Made by a program: the position numbers and the translations under genes. Positions 7,348 through 15,879 of a stretch of 64,000 bases of DNA are shown one piece after another. Origin of the DNA: Paenibacillus terricola (lineage in GTDB: Bacteria > Bacillota > Bacilli > Paenibacillales > Paenibacillaceae); NCBI RefSeq assembly GCF_014779765.1, contig NZ_JACXZA010000002.1, positions 744,001 through 808,000 on the forward strand, in the 5' to 3' direction. Within the stretch, counting starts at the first letter, position 1. Every line of letters starts with the position of its first letter. The notes under the pieces were generated by a model, which was not told where the DNA came from, searched no databases, and saw only the letters and a program-made list of their open reading frames with translations.

Positions 7348-9744
7348 TTATACCGTTATAACCAATCTGCCATCTTTCACCATCATAACATCGTAGAAAC
7401 CTTCACCCAGCGTTGATGACGTGAAGGTGACATTGTACCCCGATATTGAATAGTGATCAAATGCAGTCGGCAGCTTCAACGTAATCTTCGTGTTTCTCTC
7501 CGCTGTAAGCTCTGCTCGGAACGTACCTTCTTCTCGATTCCATTCGAATGACACCTTGCCTGTGCAGAAACGTAGATCGGTTACTTTACCGCTCGGCCAT
7601 CTGTCCGGCAGCGCTGGCAGCAGCTTAACCATCGTTGGCGAGACATAGAGCAGCATCTCCTGAACCGCATTCACCCATCCCATATTCGCATCCAGCTGAA
7701 TCGGCGCTTCCTCCATATTGAGGCAGACGCCCATATCCCGCCAATCGTTGTGCAGCGTCAGGAAGTTGTTCAGCAAGCAGGAGCGGGACAAAATATCCAG
7801 CTGTGCTAATGCCTTATTGCCGTCGCCTAATCGTGCATAAATGGCTGACATATGTCCGAGCGACCAACCGGTCTGCGCACCGATAAGACGCTTGCTAACC
7901 GCAGTTTCGAACGCTTCGAACCGTTCAGGATGCTCTTCTCTCGTGAATTCCTGCCCCGGAAAGATCGGATAAATATGAGACAAATGACGGTGATTATACC
8001 GATCGTCGAATCGCTCATCCATCCACTCGCGAATAGCGCCATCCGAATTGACTTGATAGTCCGGAATCCGCATCAGCATGTCTTCCCATCTTGCGATATC
8101 ATCGCTATACACATCAGCTTCTCGACTGCCCGCGATCAAATGCGTAAGCAGCTCCTTCAGAAGCGCACAGTCCATCGTTGCGTTAACCGTCGTTGGCATA
8201 GGGTGCGCAAGCGGCCGGCCATCGGTTGGCATGAAGTTCTCAGGCGTGTTCTCCGGCGATATGGACGGATAGAATTTGATCTGACCATCCTGCTCCAACA
8301 CGATGAAATCTTCGTAGAAGAGCACTGCTTCCCGCATGAACGGCAGCACCTTGTCCACGAGAAGAGCGCGATCGCCCGTATATAGATAAGATTCATAATA
8401 GTGCCTCGCTAACCAGGCTGCAGCACCTGTCCAGTTCATAATGACCGGCACGATCTGATTCGGCACTCCAATGCCTGGGGTTGATCCGGCAGGGATATAG
8501 ATCCCTCGGCAACCGTACAGCTTGCGTGCATTTTCACGAAAATCATCCATCATACTCTCGTAATAACGTATGAGCGCGGGCATCAGATCCATCAGACCGC
8601 CAGCAGGTACATGCCAATACATCATCTGAACATTCTCGTTGGCCATGTTATGGCACCAGGTAAGCTGATAATCTCCACCCCATAAGCCATATAGTCCGAA
8701 CGGATAACCTTCCTCATGGGTACCGGAGATGAACAAATAACGACCATACGCCCACATCAGTTGCACCAATTGGGTAGAAGCCTCGCCATCATAAGCATCC
8801 AGCAGCAGTTCCTCGTTCGTCCGTTCTCCTTCCCGGTGTCCTCCAAGCTCTATATTTGCACTGTGGAACAATGGGCCGTGAAGAGCTTCATGAGAAGTTA
8901 AGAGCTGACTGTATTCTGTCGGAATGGCGGACACTTCGGCCTCCAGTCTATTCCACTCGCTCTCGCGATCGCCTTTCACGAACAGTTTAACGATAGCAAA
9001 CACGCGCGTTGCACCTTGGAAGCCAATCCCATCTTGCGCCTTCGCTGCTGAATCTTCTGCGCTCGTGACAACTCGCATGACTGCGCCGAAGTCCGTTCCA
9101 TCGTCATTGCGGGCAGCGTAATAGGAATAGTCTCCCTTCCCTTTCGTCTGAACGCTTGCTTCGATCTCCTTGCAGGCTTCAACTAGATTAGGTTCGTCAG
9201 TAGGATGAAAGGCAAGGCGTATCGCTCCATTGAAGGCCTGTCCTTCCGCGCTGATTTCGTAGATGATGGCATCGTGTGCTCGTGAGACGAATAACTTCCG
9301 CTCATATCGCTTCTCACCATCCTGCCATGTAACCGTGATCTCGCCCGTCTCCATGTCGAGACTTCTTCTGTACTGCTTGAACGCATGCTCGCATTCCATC
9401 GTTAGTCTCAGATCTGCAACGGGGAACCGAGACGCCAACTCTGTCTTGTAGCCTCTGTCTACCAGAGCGTTCGTGAGATGCCAGCTTGCTTCTAGATATT
9501 TCTCATCGTCCATCAGCCTGCGTGTTTCCGGAAGCGTATAGCTGACGTCGGGGAGTTCATCCTTGCGGCCCCAGTGCCACAGATCCTCATGCGTAAGCAT
9601 AACGGTCTCGTCCTTCACAGCGCCGTACACCAATGCGCCGATCCTACCGTTGCCGGAAGGCAATCCTTCTCTCCACTTGTTATTCCACCACGTAGTCGGA
9701 TATTTGAGAATTAACTTGTTGCGGCTAGTTGTCGAATTGTCCAT
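7348..9744 (-). CDS. Glycoside hydrolase family 95-type (alpha-L-fucosidase/galactosidase-like)
   Basis: A 798-residue protein without a signal peptide, so probably cytoplasmic. The N-terminus shows the GH95 pattern (WREGLPSGNGRIGALVYGAV, then LTHEDLWHWG). The (alpha/alpha)6 barrel contains NENVQMMYW, which aligns with the family's NxNxQMNYW with two catalytic-site Asn, and YPSISPEN, which carries the family's conserved acidic residue. Later come HRHLSHIYPIFPG and GWSLGHMSAIYARLGDG. These support an inverting exo-glycosidase acting on alpha-L-fucosyl or related linkages. The divergent AraC gene is its likely regulator. ATG 9744 has GGAG 10 bases upstream. Confidence 0.88.
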   Translation of the reverse strand: MDNSTTSRNKLILKYPTTWWNNKWREGLPSGNGRIGALVYGAVKDETVMLTHEDLWHWGRKDELPDVSYTLPETRRLMDDEKYLEASWHLTNALVDRGYKTELASRFPVADLRLTMECEHAFKQYRRSLDMETGEITVTWQDGEKRYERKLFVSRAHDAIIYEISAEGQAFNGAIRLAFHPTDEPNLVEACKEIEASVQTKGKGDYSYYAARNDDGTDFGAVMRVVTSAEDSAAKAQDGIGFQGATRVFAIVKLFVKGDRESEWNRLEAEVSAIPTEYSQLLTSHEALHGPLFHSANIELGGHREGERTNEELLLDAYDGEASTQLVQLMWAYGRYLFISGTHEEGYPFGLYGLWGGDYQLTWCHNMANENVQMMYWHVPAGGLMDLMPALIRYYESMMDDFRENARKLYGCRGIYIPAGSTPGIGVPNQIVPVIMNWTGAAAWLARHYYESYLYTGDRALLVDKVLPFMREAVLFYEDFIVLEQDGQIKFYPSISPENTPENFMPTDGRPLAHPMPTTVNATMDCALLKELLTHLIAGSREADVYSDDIARWEDMLMRIPDYQVNSDGAIREWMDERFDDRYNHRHLSHIYPIFPGQEFTREEHPERFEAFETAVSKRLIGAQTGWSLGHMSAIYARLGDGNKALAQLDILSRSCLLNNFLTLHNDWRDMGVCLNMEEAPIQLDANMGWVNAVQEMLLYVSPTMVKLLPALPDRWPSGKVTDLRFCTGKVSFEWNREEGTFRAELTAERNTKITLKLPTAFDHYSISGYNVTFTSSTLGEGFYDVMMVKDGRLVITV

Positions 9745-9837
9745 TCATGATCAGCTCCGATCGTTATAGGCTGTTGATCTAATAAGATCAGTATAGGTTC
9801 GGCGGCTAATCATGTCTTTGGATAAAATGATTCGTAT

Positions 9838-9869
9838 TTGTCCTTTATTCCAATATAATAAAGGGACAA
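9838..9869. promoter_or_regulatory. Imperfect inverted repeat in the GH95/AraC divergent promoter region
   Basis: TTGTCC-TTTATT and AATAAAGGGACAA form an inverted repeat with one unpaired base around a short AT-rich centre. It lies about 40 bases before the AraC start and may be an operator or overlap a promoter. Confidence 0.4.
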
Positions 9870-9908
9870 GCATGATGCTTAGTTCTGCGATACGGGGGTG
9901 TGAATCTA

Positions 9909-10814
9909 ATGAAAATCCCGGTTTACAGCTTTCGAGTGGATTATGTTACGCGTTATTCGGCCTATAACCCTTTGCTACTTTTTGCACAGAAATATGTGTT
10001 CGCCCCGGACGAGCAGTGCTCCCTTCGCAAATGTTACGCCAGTGCCATTGTCCTGATCGAATCAGGCAAAGGTGATCTGGATCTAGATGGGACATGCTGT
10101 GAAGTGCAGCCGGGTTCTCTTGTGTATATACCTGCTGGCTCTGTACATCGCTGGGTGGCGGATTCCGATGATCCGATGGTTCACCGATGCGCTTATTTCG
10201 ATTGGCAGCACGTGGATCGGCCAGACTTTCAATATCAGCGTGATTATTTCTGTGCTGTTGAAGATTATCGTGAAGAGCTTTCCTGCGTTCATCCGACGAT
10301 TGAGCTGCACGAAATGATTCATAGCTCGAACATTCAACTATGGGTCTCCTATTACAATGCATTGACACCGCCGCCCGAAATGCTGAGCACTCGCAGTCCA
10401 TGGGATCGACTGCAGTACAACGGGGCATTTCAGACGTTTCTCCATCAATACGTATCGGCAGCGATGAAGAATGGAACGCGTGATCCGCGAATTACTCGTA
10501 TACTTGAACGGATAGAACAAGAAACACTTGAGGCCTGCGAACGGTATTTGTATCAATGGGCGGAAGAATTGGGGCTGAAGAAAAGCCGCTTTCACGCTTT
10601 ATTCAAGACGGACACCGGCTATTCGCCAAACGATTATGTGAAACAGCTTCAATTCCATCGAATCGCAGAGGATTTGGTGTGCAACGCTCTTTCCATAACC
10701 GACATTGCGTCTAAGTACGGTTTTTCGTCCATTCATTATTTCTCGAAGGCATTCCGCTCGACAACCGGCCTGTCCCCTTCGGACTATCGGAAGAAATATG
10801 GCGCCGTCTACTAA
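9909..10814 (+). CDS. AraC-family transcriptional regulator with cupin sensor
   Basis: About 301 residues. The N-terminal half is a cupin-like ligand-binding domain (QPGSLVYIPAGSVHRWVADSD carries the typical proline and histidine beta-turns). The C-terminal about 100 residues carry two helix-turn-helix motifs ending in the AraC signature SITDIASKYGFSSIHYFSKAF...TGLSPSDYRKKYG. It is divergent from the GH95 gene, so local regulation by a sugar is inferred. The ATG at 9909 has GGGGG about 9 bases upstream; a GTG at 9900 is in frame. Confidence 0.9.
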   Translation: MKIPVYSFRVDYVTRYSAYNPLLLFAQKYVFAPDEQCSLRKCYASAIVLIESGKGDLDLDGTCCEVQPGSLVYIPAGSVHRWVADSDDPMVHRCAYFDWQHVDRPDFQYQRDYFCAVEDYREELSCVHPTIELHEMIHSSNIQLWVSYYNALTPPPEMLSTRSPWDRLQYNGAFQTFLHQYVSAAMKNGTRDPRITRILERIEQETLEACERYLYQWAEELGLKKSRFHALFKTDTGYSPNDYVKQLQFHRIAEDLVCNALSITDIASKYGFSSIHYFSKAFRSTTGLSPSDYRKKYGAVY

Positions 10815-10819
10815 GCGAC

Positions 10820-10845
10820 AAAAAGCCGCAGCTGCGCGGCTTTTT
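10820..10845. terminator. Bidirectional intrinsic terminator
   Basis: Stem AAAAAGCCGC / GCGGCTTTTT with a 6-base loop, A-run and T-run on both sides, between the AraC gene and the convergent lipoprotein gene. Confidence 0.92.
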
Positions 10846-10848
10846 GTT

Positions 10849-11838
10849 CTAGTTTGGATTCAATCGCAATCCGTTAAGCAACGCCAGGAATTGCTCTTTG
10901 GTTGAAGCTTCTTTGTCATCTCTCGAGAATTCCAGTACGAAGATGGCTTTGTCTTGAATCGGGATAACGGCGTAATAAACATCATGAGTGCCTTCAATGC
11001 CAGAAGCGGCAGTGCCGTTATCTGCATCCAGCGTGTATAGTTTAGCGCTCCCGAGCGGAATGTCGATATCCTCCACATTCGTAACTTCGCTGTGGTTTGG
11101 TTTATAGAACTTGAAGTCAAAGTCGACTGCGTACACGTATGTAGTAACCTCTCCTACAGTGGCGCTGCTTTGATCATGGATTGACACGTCTCCCCGGTCG
11201 CTTGCACGGAGCGACCATCCTTGCGGTGCGGTTAACTCCAAGTTGGAAGCATTGTATATCGGAGTAGAAGGAATCTGTGTGCCGACAGAGCCGTCTCCAT
11301 CGTTAATATAGATGTTCTCGACATTACGGGGTTCGGAGTCAGCCAGACCGTCCAACAGACTGATCGACCATTGATGGGTGTTCATCTCGTAGGAGATGTT
11401 CATGACGATCGGCACTTCCATCTCTGATTTACTGCCAATCGCAATTGCAAGTGCTTGCTCTGCCATTAGCTTTGTTTCATTGGAGACTGGTATAGAGATG
11501 GTGTCAATACGATTGGCTCCTCCTATACCTGGATAGGAAGCATCTATATCCCCGAATAGAATCGCTCTTACTCGCTGTCCGACCGAGAAAGACTTACCGA
11601 GTGATCCGATCCATAACGCATCCTTATTTCCGTTAACAGAAATATTGGTTTCCGATGCAACAAGAATGCGATCCGTCGTCATTTTGGTCACATAGCCGGT
11701 GTAAACGGTGGTTTCATTGGAATGAGGACTGTCAGCTGTCTGCGATTCTTCTACAACAACAGGTTGCACAGGTGTCGTACAAGCCGTCATACTTAGTAAA
11801 CTTAAGATGAGGATGGCTGAGCATACAATTCGATTCAT
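10849..11838 (-). CDS. Lipoprotein with N-terminal DUF3221-like domain
   Basis: About 329 residues. Signal peptide with lipobox MTAC, then a DUF3221-type beta-barrel segment (GYVTKMTTDRILVAS...SFSVGQRVRAILFGDIDASYPG), a family of unknown function in Bacillales lipoproteins. The C-terminal half is a separate domain (APQGWSLRASDRGDVSIHD... FVLEFSRDDKEASTKEQF) resembling PsbP-like outer-membrane stress domains by pattern only. ATG 11838 with AGAGG 7 bases upstream is preferred over the GTG at 11844. Co-transcribed with the gene starting at 12352. Confidence 0.7.
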   Translation of the reverse strand: MNRIVCSAILILSLLSMTACTTPVQPVVVEESQTADSPHSNETTVYTGYVTKMTTDRILVASETNISVNGNKDALWIGSLGKSFSVGQRVRAILFGDIDASYPGIGGANRIDTISIPVSNETKLMAEQALAIAIGSKSEMEVPIVMNISYEMNTHQWSISLLDGLADSEPRNVENIYINDGDGSVGTQIPSTPIYNASNLELTAPQGWSLRASDRGDVSIHDQSSATVGEVTTYVYAVDFDFKFYKPNHSEVTNVEDIDIPLGSAKLYTLDADNGTAASGIEGTHDVYYAVIPIQDKAIFVLEFSRDDKEASTKEQFLALLNGLRLNPN

Positions 11839-11854
11839 ACACAACCTCTTTCTA

Positions 11855-12352
11855 TTAGAAGAATATTTCCAACGTGTAGAGTCGTCGTTGATCTACGTTA
11901 AGAACAGCGACAATGTAGCTTCCATCCTCCTGTTTACGCGTGAAGTATAAGGAGTCTTGATTGAATTCCACCGGATACTTGTTGAACAGCTTCCCATATC
12001 GTACATGACCTTGATATAGCTGTTGAATCTGTTCCTTGTACCCATTGATGAGTGCATGTATCCCATCGCTATTGTCCCCTACCTTGTTCCAAATGTGCAG
12101 CTGCTCAAGCTGTTGAACAGCTTCTTCATCATAATCGCTTATGTAGTAATAATCCGGATCCCGCCCACCGTTATAAAAGACGCTCTTCACCTTCTCGGCT
12201 GGAGGCGTATCGAATCCCCAATTCAATCTCCAAGATAGAGCTTGGCTGGATGCCACCATCTTATGATATTGATTGTATCCAATTCCAATGCCACCACACA
12301 GGACAGCTAATGAAATTAGAATTATCCACCATTTCCGACGAATGGTTATCAC
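11855..12352 (-). CDS. Membrane-anchored hypothetical protein
   Basis: A 165-residue protein with one N-terminal membrane segment (KWWIILISLAVLCGGIGIG) and an extracytoplasmic domain with many Tyr and Gln (YYYISDYDEEAVQQLEQLHIW). It is not recognised. It lies ten bases upstream of the DUF3221-like lipoprotein gene and is probably in the same operon. The start is uncertain: GTG 12352 has AGAAGAG directly against it with almost no spacing. Confidence 0.55.
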   Translation of the reverse strand: MITIRRKWWIILISLAVLCGGIGIGYNQYHKMVASSQALSWRLNWGFDTPPAEKVKSVFYNGGRDPDYYYISDYDEEAVQQLEQLHIWNKVGDNSDGIHALINGYKEQIQQLYQGHVRYGKLFNKYPVEFNQDSLYFTRKQEDGSYIVAVLNVDQRRLYTLEIFF

Positions 12353-12387
12353 CTCTTCTACCTCTATATGGAACCAATGTTTATAAT

Positions 12388-12431
12388 AAACAATAAACGC
12401 GTAGTCATCAATTGACTCGCGTTTATTGTTT
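12388..12431. repeat. Long AT-rich inverted repeat (hairpin)
   Basis: Perfect 14-bp arms AAACAATAAACGCG / CGCGTTTATTGTTT separated by 16 bases. It touches the end of the MFS remnant and is about 36 bases upstream of the gene starting at 12352. It may be a terminator for the remnant or a small palindromic element. Confidence 0.6.
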
Positions 12432-12681
12432 ATTTATTCGGATTTCTTCTTATTTGTATCCCATATAATGCGAGACAAATAAGCATCTTGGCCAAACAAA
12501 GAACAAACATTGCAATGAATGCATTGGAATAGCTGTCCGTCACATCAACGATCCAACCCGTCAATGCTGGACCTAACCCCGCAACTGTTATTAGAAACGC
12601 TTGTTTACGCTTCTTCATCAGTTCGGATACTGATGGATGCTCATTCGCTGCAATATTAGCTGCAACGCAAGCATTACGAGG
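12430..12681 (-). pseudogene. Remnant of an MFS transporter C-terminus
   Basis: The reading frame is open only from 12681 to 12430 (about 83 codons). Its end has two hydrophobic segments with GLGPALTGWIVDVTDSYSNAF, the pattern of the last helices of major-facilitator transporters of the CynX/NarK type. The other ten helices are absent upstream, where there is no continuing frame. A later part starting at 12618 could be translated, but I regard it as a decayed gene. Confidence 0.6.
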
Positions 12682-12794
12682 TCAGCTAGTCGTTACGGTC
12701 TTCTAATCTTCTTGGTCATATATACGCATCACTCCTTATGTATCCACCATTAGACGTCAGACATCTGTTGTCTAGTTAGTGATTACGACAATAG

Positions 12795-12824
12795 AAAAGC
12801 AGCCGACCATAGAACTCGACTGCT
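12795..12824 (-). terminator. Intrinsic terminator
   Basis: Minus-strand stem AGCAGTCGA / TCGGCTGCT (one G-T pair) followed by TTTTC, at the end of the gene 12823-13398. Confidence 0.75.
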
Positions 12825-13398
12825 AACCTCTAATGATTCGTTCAATGGTTTGATCGAATGCGTGCCTCAACTGATGGAACGATACGACGTTTACATGTTG
12901 CAGAGCTTTCAGCTCCTTATGTATGAAGGTCGGCTCGTCATATAGCACAAGGATCGAAAGCTTATTGGACTGGAAGTGCGGTCTGAGCTTCGTGTACATT
13001 TCGTTGATCAGTGTGTTATCGATCAACGATTCAATCGCGTAATGTCCCCAATACCCGCCGAACCAGGCATTGAATGATTGCCAGCTCTCAACAAAACCAA
13101 GCTCCCCTTCTCGATCTGGCTTGAAGAGTCTTAAGTATACCTTCCTCTCCGTTTCTCCGACACCGTTATGGTCGCTTTGAGGATTCAATGCGATCTTACC
13201 CAACATGTCTTCCCACACTTCAGTAAAGACGTGCTCGAAATTGTCATCCGTAAGATGCCAATCATCACAGTTGAGATAAGGAAACTTGCTGTTTCGTTCG
13301 CTGCCTGTCTCCCTTTTGTTCAAAACCGCGTTTTGCACATAGATCAAGTAGTTCAATGCGTAGGAGGCCCTTAATTCAATCGTGAAGCTGCTATTCAT
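12823..13398 (-). CDS. Hypothetical protein, about 191 residues
   Basis: A soluble protein rich in Trp, Phe and Tyr (FVESWQSFNAWFGGYWGHYAIESL) with charged linkers. The last 60 residues (NKLSILVLYDEPTFIHKELKAL) look like a Rossmann-type strand-helix unit. I do not recognise a family. The ATG at 13398 is about ten bases from AAAGGA; ATG 13404 and an upstream start at 13425 are alternatives. It stands alone with its own terminator. Confidence 0.55.
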   Translation of the reverse strand: MNSSFTIELRASYALNYLIYVQNAVLNKRETGSERNSKFPYLNCDDWHLTDDNFEHVFTEVWEDMLGKIALNPQSDHNGVGETERKVYLRLFKPDREGELGFVESWQSFNAWFGGYWGHYAIESLIDNTLINEMYTKLRPHFQSNKLSILVLYDEPTFIHKELKALQHVNVVSFHQLRHAFDQTIERIIRG

Positions 13399-13486
13399 CA
13401 ACATCACTTCCTTTGAGATAAACAAGTCTACCCATATATATTACCATTTACACCCACTGCAACAAGTTCAATCCTCTTCGGCAAAA

Positions 13487-13517
13487 GAAAAAACAGCCGA
13501 TCCTCAGATCGACTGCT
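13487..13517 (-). terminator. Intrinsic terminator
   Basis: Minus-strand stem AGCAGTCGATC-TGAG-GATCGGCTGT followed by TTTTTC after the MTHFR-like gene. Confidence 0.85.
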
Positions 13518-13523
13518 TACTTA

Positions 13524-14468
13524 TTAGCTACTGATAATATGGACAAGATGCTTCTTATCGATCAGCGATTTAATGTCTTTAACCATCTGAATCGAGGCTT
13601 CGATCTCAACCTTGCGGGTAGACACGCTCTCTATGCTGCAGCCTACAGGAATGCCTTTCTCTAGACCGAATTCCAGCAGTTCTTCGAAAATTTTGTTCGT
13701 AAGCTGGATCGATTTATCAAGTACGTCCGTTGAATATTTCAATTCATTCTCCAGCCACCGCGGGATGCTGATGCCCAGCCACTTCATGAATTCGAGCGTC
13801 TTCGTCGAGCCGCATGGCGCGAGGTTGAATAAGACGGGAACCATCTCAATCTCAAGCTCATTACAGTAATGATAGTAATCGGACAAGAAGCTCTTCGATG
13901 CCTCGACGTTATAAGTAGCTTGTGAGACGAAGAAGCTGCATCCCTGTTTCATTTTGTTCACGACGCGTATATGTTCATCATGCTTCTTCGTGTGGCGCTC
14001 AGGAATAATAACGCCTCCGAAAGTAAGCTCTTCATTGTGCAGGTTGCTCAGTCTATAAGCGTCTGTCAGCTCAAGCGTTACCTGCTGCTGGCTCGAGGAG
14101 GAGCCGACGTATACACTGAAGCGGTCACAGTCTGTACCCTTCTTTAACCAATTTGTCAGCTCTGTTTCGGAATATTTGCCAACACAGCGGTAAATAATCT
14201 TCGGCACGTCAAGCTCATGTAGATATTGTTCGCTATAGGTTTCAGGGTCGAGCATCGCCATATAAGGGAACGGCCGCTCCTCGTTAATGCGATCAGACTC
14301 CTCCTGTACGTCGTACAAAATCAATGCATCTATATCAACCTTCTTCAGTCGTTCAACCTGCTTTTGCGAGATCTCCGTGATTTTCTCCGTCGTATTCGAC
14401 TGCTTGGGCGGAGTCATCCCGTATGTAATGATCCCTGCTTTCTTATTCTGAATTGATTCTCTAAACAT
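13524..14468 (-). CDS. Methylenetetrahydrofolate reductase-like protein
   Basis: A 314-residue cytoplasmic protein with the pattern of the MetF (beta/alpha)8 barrel in divergent form: IDALILYDVQEESDR near residue 50, the central segment LTFGGVIIPERHTKKHDEH and then MKQGCSFFVSQATYNVEAS, where the family has a Gln-containing strand (FITQ). MetF reduces methylenetetrahydrofolate to the methyl donor for methionine synthesis. It is the first full-length gene downstream of a cobalamin riboswitch, which fits a role next to methionine or corrinoid metabolism. The sequence is distant from canonical MetF, so a different substrate is possible. Confidence 0.7.
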   Translation of the reverse strand: MFRESIQNKKAGIITYGMTPPKQSNTTEKITEISQKQVERLKKVDIDALILYDVQEESDRINEERPFPYMAMLDPETYSEQYLHELDVPKIIYRCVGKYSETELTNWLKKGTDCDRFSVYVGSSSSQQQVTLELTDAYRLSNLHNEELTFGGVIIPERHTKKHDEHIRVVNKMKQGCSFFVSQATYNVEASKSFLSDYYHYCNELEIEMVPVLFNLAPCGSTKTLEFMKWLGISIPRWLENELKYSTDVLDKSIQLTNKIFEELLEFGLEKGIPVGCSIESVSTRKVEIEASIQMVKDIKSLIDKKHLVHIISS

Positions 14469-14643
14469 ATGATCCCATCCTCAGACGATTGTTAACACCA
14501 ACATGAATATTTATTCATCGAGCCCCATATATATTCGCACATTTTCTGATGAATTGCTATCCCTTATTTCAATAAAATGCAGCCGATTGCATCAGTATAC
14601 ATCGTACCATCGATTTTCTAAGCTGAAGTGCTCAACCAATAGC

Positions 14644-14817
14644 TTAGCGAAGCAATCTGCTCATTACTTCACTCCATCGATCCTGTGTGCTTAGGGATGT
14701 GTATGCCAAATGATGCAGCAGGCTCGAGTAACCCTCTGCATTAAGGTTCGTAATAACTGCAGCCATCAACTGCTCATCCTCTAAATGGGATAACATGTGA
14801 ATCAATTCATGTCGCAT
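14644..14817 (-). CDS. Small ORF of 57 residues downstream of the cobalamin riboswitch
   Basis: Starts at ATG 14817 with GGAGGG seven bases upstream, so translation is likely. Sequence begins MRHELIHMLSHLEDEQLMAA and is amphipathic helical without membrane segment; it carries several His (HELIHMLSHL, LHHLAY) but no known motif. It lies about 70 bases after the riboswitch-associated terminator and 175 bases before the MTHFR-like gene. It may be a real small protein or the start of an otherwise lost gene. Confidence 0.5.
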   Translation of the reverse strand: MRHELIHMLSHLEDEQLMAAVITNLNAEGYSSLLHHLAYTSLSTQDRWSEVMSRLLR

Positions 14818-14888
14818 CGATGGTCCCTCCCCCATATCCGCTGCGTATTCCTAATTAACTTTTACTTTCTGTATCTGTGAACAACAAT

Positions 14889-14936
14889 AAAAGGCGTCTT
14901 CCCAAGGCCTGAATAAGCAAAGGGAAAGACGCCTTC
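14889..14936 (-). terminator. Intrinsic terminator downstream of the cobalamin riboswitch
   Basis: Minus-strand stem AAGGCGTCTTTCCC / GGGAAGACGCCTT followed by TTATTGTTG. Its position just after the riboswitch suggests it is the expression platform, forming when cobalamin is bound. Confidence 0.8.
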
Positions 14937-14989
14937 ATAATCGTAAATTATGAGAGTTCATCTAACACCTTCCTATCTCCCGTAGGTAC

Positions 14990-15205
14990 AGCAGTGTCGT
15001 CAGAACAGGCAGGTCTCCTGGCTCCGGAATCTTCACATGGCAGCGGCCTTCCCGATCGAATTCGATCAGTGGCGCTCGCTTACTGCCTTGCTCCTCCGTT
15101 ACAGTGGCGGGACCGCGTCGGTTTTTCACCGGACTTCCCTATTAAGTCTAATTGACATCCTTCATGCCGATTAGACACCTGTTCCCGATTGTATGTAATT
15201 GGGGC
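14990..15205 (-). ncRNA. Cobalamin (B12) riboswitch
   Basis: The minus strand contains the conserved B12-box GCCAGGAGACCTGCC (plus 15008-15022) and, upstream of it, the core GGTGAAAAACCGACGCGG followed by CCCGCCACTGTAA, plus the 5' GGGAACAGGTG segment near 15180-15195. These are the class-defining elements of adenosyl/aquo-cobalamin riboswitches. The terminator at 14889-14936 follows, giving a standard transcriptional off-switch. Boundaries are approximate. The genes under it are a 57-residue ORF and an MTHFR-like gene, not an obvious corrinoid transporter or MetE. Confidence 0.95.
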
Positions 15206-15300
15206 TAAATCCATTACTACCATCATAGTCGACAATGAACGAATAACACAAGTGTCAAACCTGTGATGTTGTTTTTACGAAGAATCTATTCTAATGAACA

Positions 15301-15338
15301 AAACACCGAAGGTTGCTTGATTGCGACCTTCGGTGTTT
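15301..15338 (-). terminator. Strong hairpin terminator
   Basis: Near-perfect 16-bp stem AAACACCGAAGGTCGC / its complement (one G-T pair) with loop of 6 bases, just after the DUF1801 gene; minus strand tail is TTTTG. Confidence 0.85.
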
Positions 15339-15339
15339 C

Positions 15340-15711
15340 TTATTTGCGCCAGAAAGTCGTGCAGTCTGCCTTGTCCTCGATATTAAACGCAATGATTCTT
15401 CCTAGCAAGTCGTAGTCTACGGGGAGATTCCACTTCATCCGGAATAGCTGATCAGTATGATCATACCCAACCCGGACTATCTCGTCCGAGAAACGGGCAA
15501 TAGCCGCCCGTTCTGGCGCGACTGACATATGCTGCTTCGCGACGCTGAAACCGATGATGAACGTATCATGATCGGTGAACATTGGCTGATTCCATGCAAT
15601 CTTAGTGCCCAAATTCGGGAATTGTACAGCAACCCAACGAAGCACCTCCTCCATCCTCTCCCGATTGCTCGGGTTCTCAATGCGTGATGTAAATTCATCA
15701 AAAACGTCCAC
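15340..15711 (-). CDS. DUF1801/YdhG-family protein (frataxin-like iron chaperone type)
   Basis: A 123-residue soluble protein. The strings RMEEVLRWVAVQFPNLG, IAWNQPMF, FIIGFSVAKQHMSVAPE and the ending FNIEDKADCTTFWRK follow the DUF1801 fold, which includes B. subtilis Fra (YdhG), proposed to deliver iron for Fe-S cluster and heme synthesis. Start GTG 15711 has GGAGG 8 bases upstream. The family is the firm call; iron delivery is inherited from the characterised relative. It stands alone with a strong terminator. Confidence 0.82.
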   Translation of the reverse strand: MDVFDEFTSRIENPSNRERMEEVLRWVAVQFPNLGTKIAWNQPMFTDHDTFIIGFSVAKQHMSVAPERAAIARFSDEIVRVGYDHTDQLFRMKWNLPVDYDLLGRIIAFNIEDKADCTTFWRK

Positions 15712-15827
15712 AAGGTTTCCTCCAATCGACCATGATAAAATGAATTTGCAATTTCTCCTCTCCTCTCCTCTACTCTATCTCAACATGCTTTACGTTCGCT
15801 GGCTAGTTAAGGTTCCTGCTATGTGCA

Positions 15828-15878
15828 AAGAAAGAGCATCCACCGATCAGCCTTATGGCCTTGGCAGATGCTCTTCTT
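15828..15878 (-). terminator. Hairpin terminator after the YhcN/YlaJ gene
   Basis: Minus-strand stem AAGAGCATC / GATGCTCTT with a long loop that contains a second small stem (GGCCATAAGGC), followed by TCTTTGC. Tail is short of T, so moderate. Confidence 0.6.
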
Positions 15879-15879
15879 C

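Noticed and set aside
7852-8385. 177-codon plus-strand frame inside the GH95 gene
   Set aside because: Arg/His-rich shadow of a conserved glycosidase; no ribosome binding site or family match.
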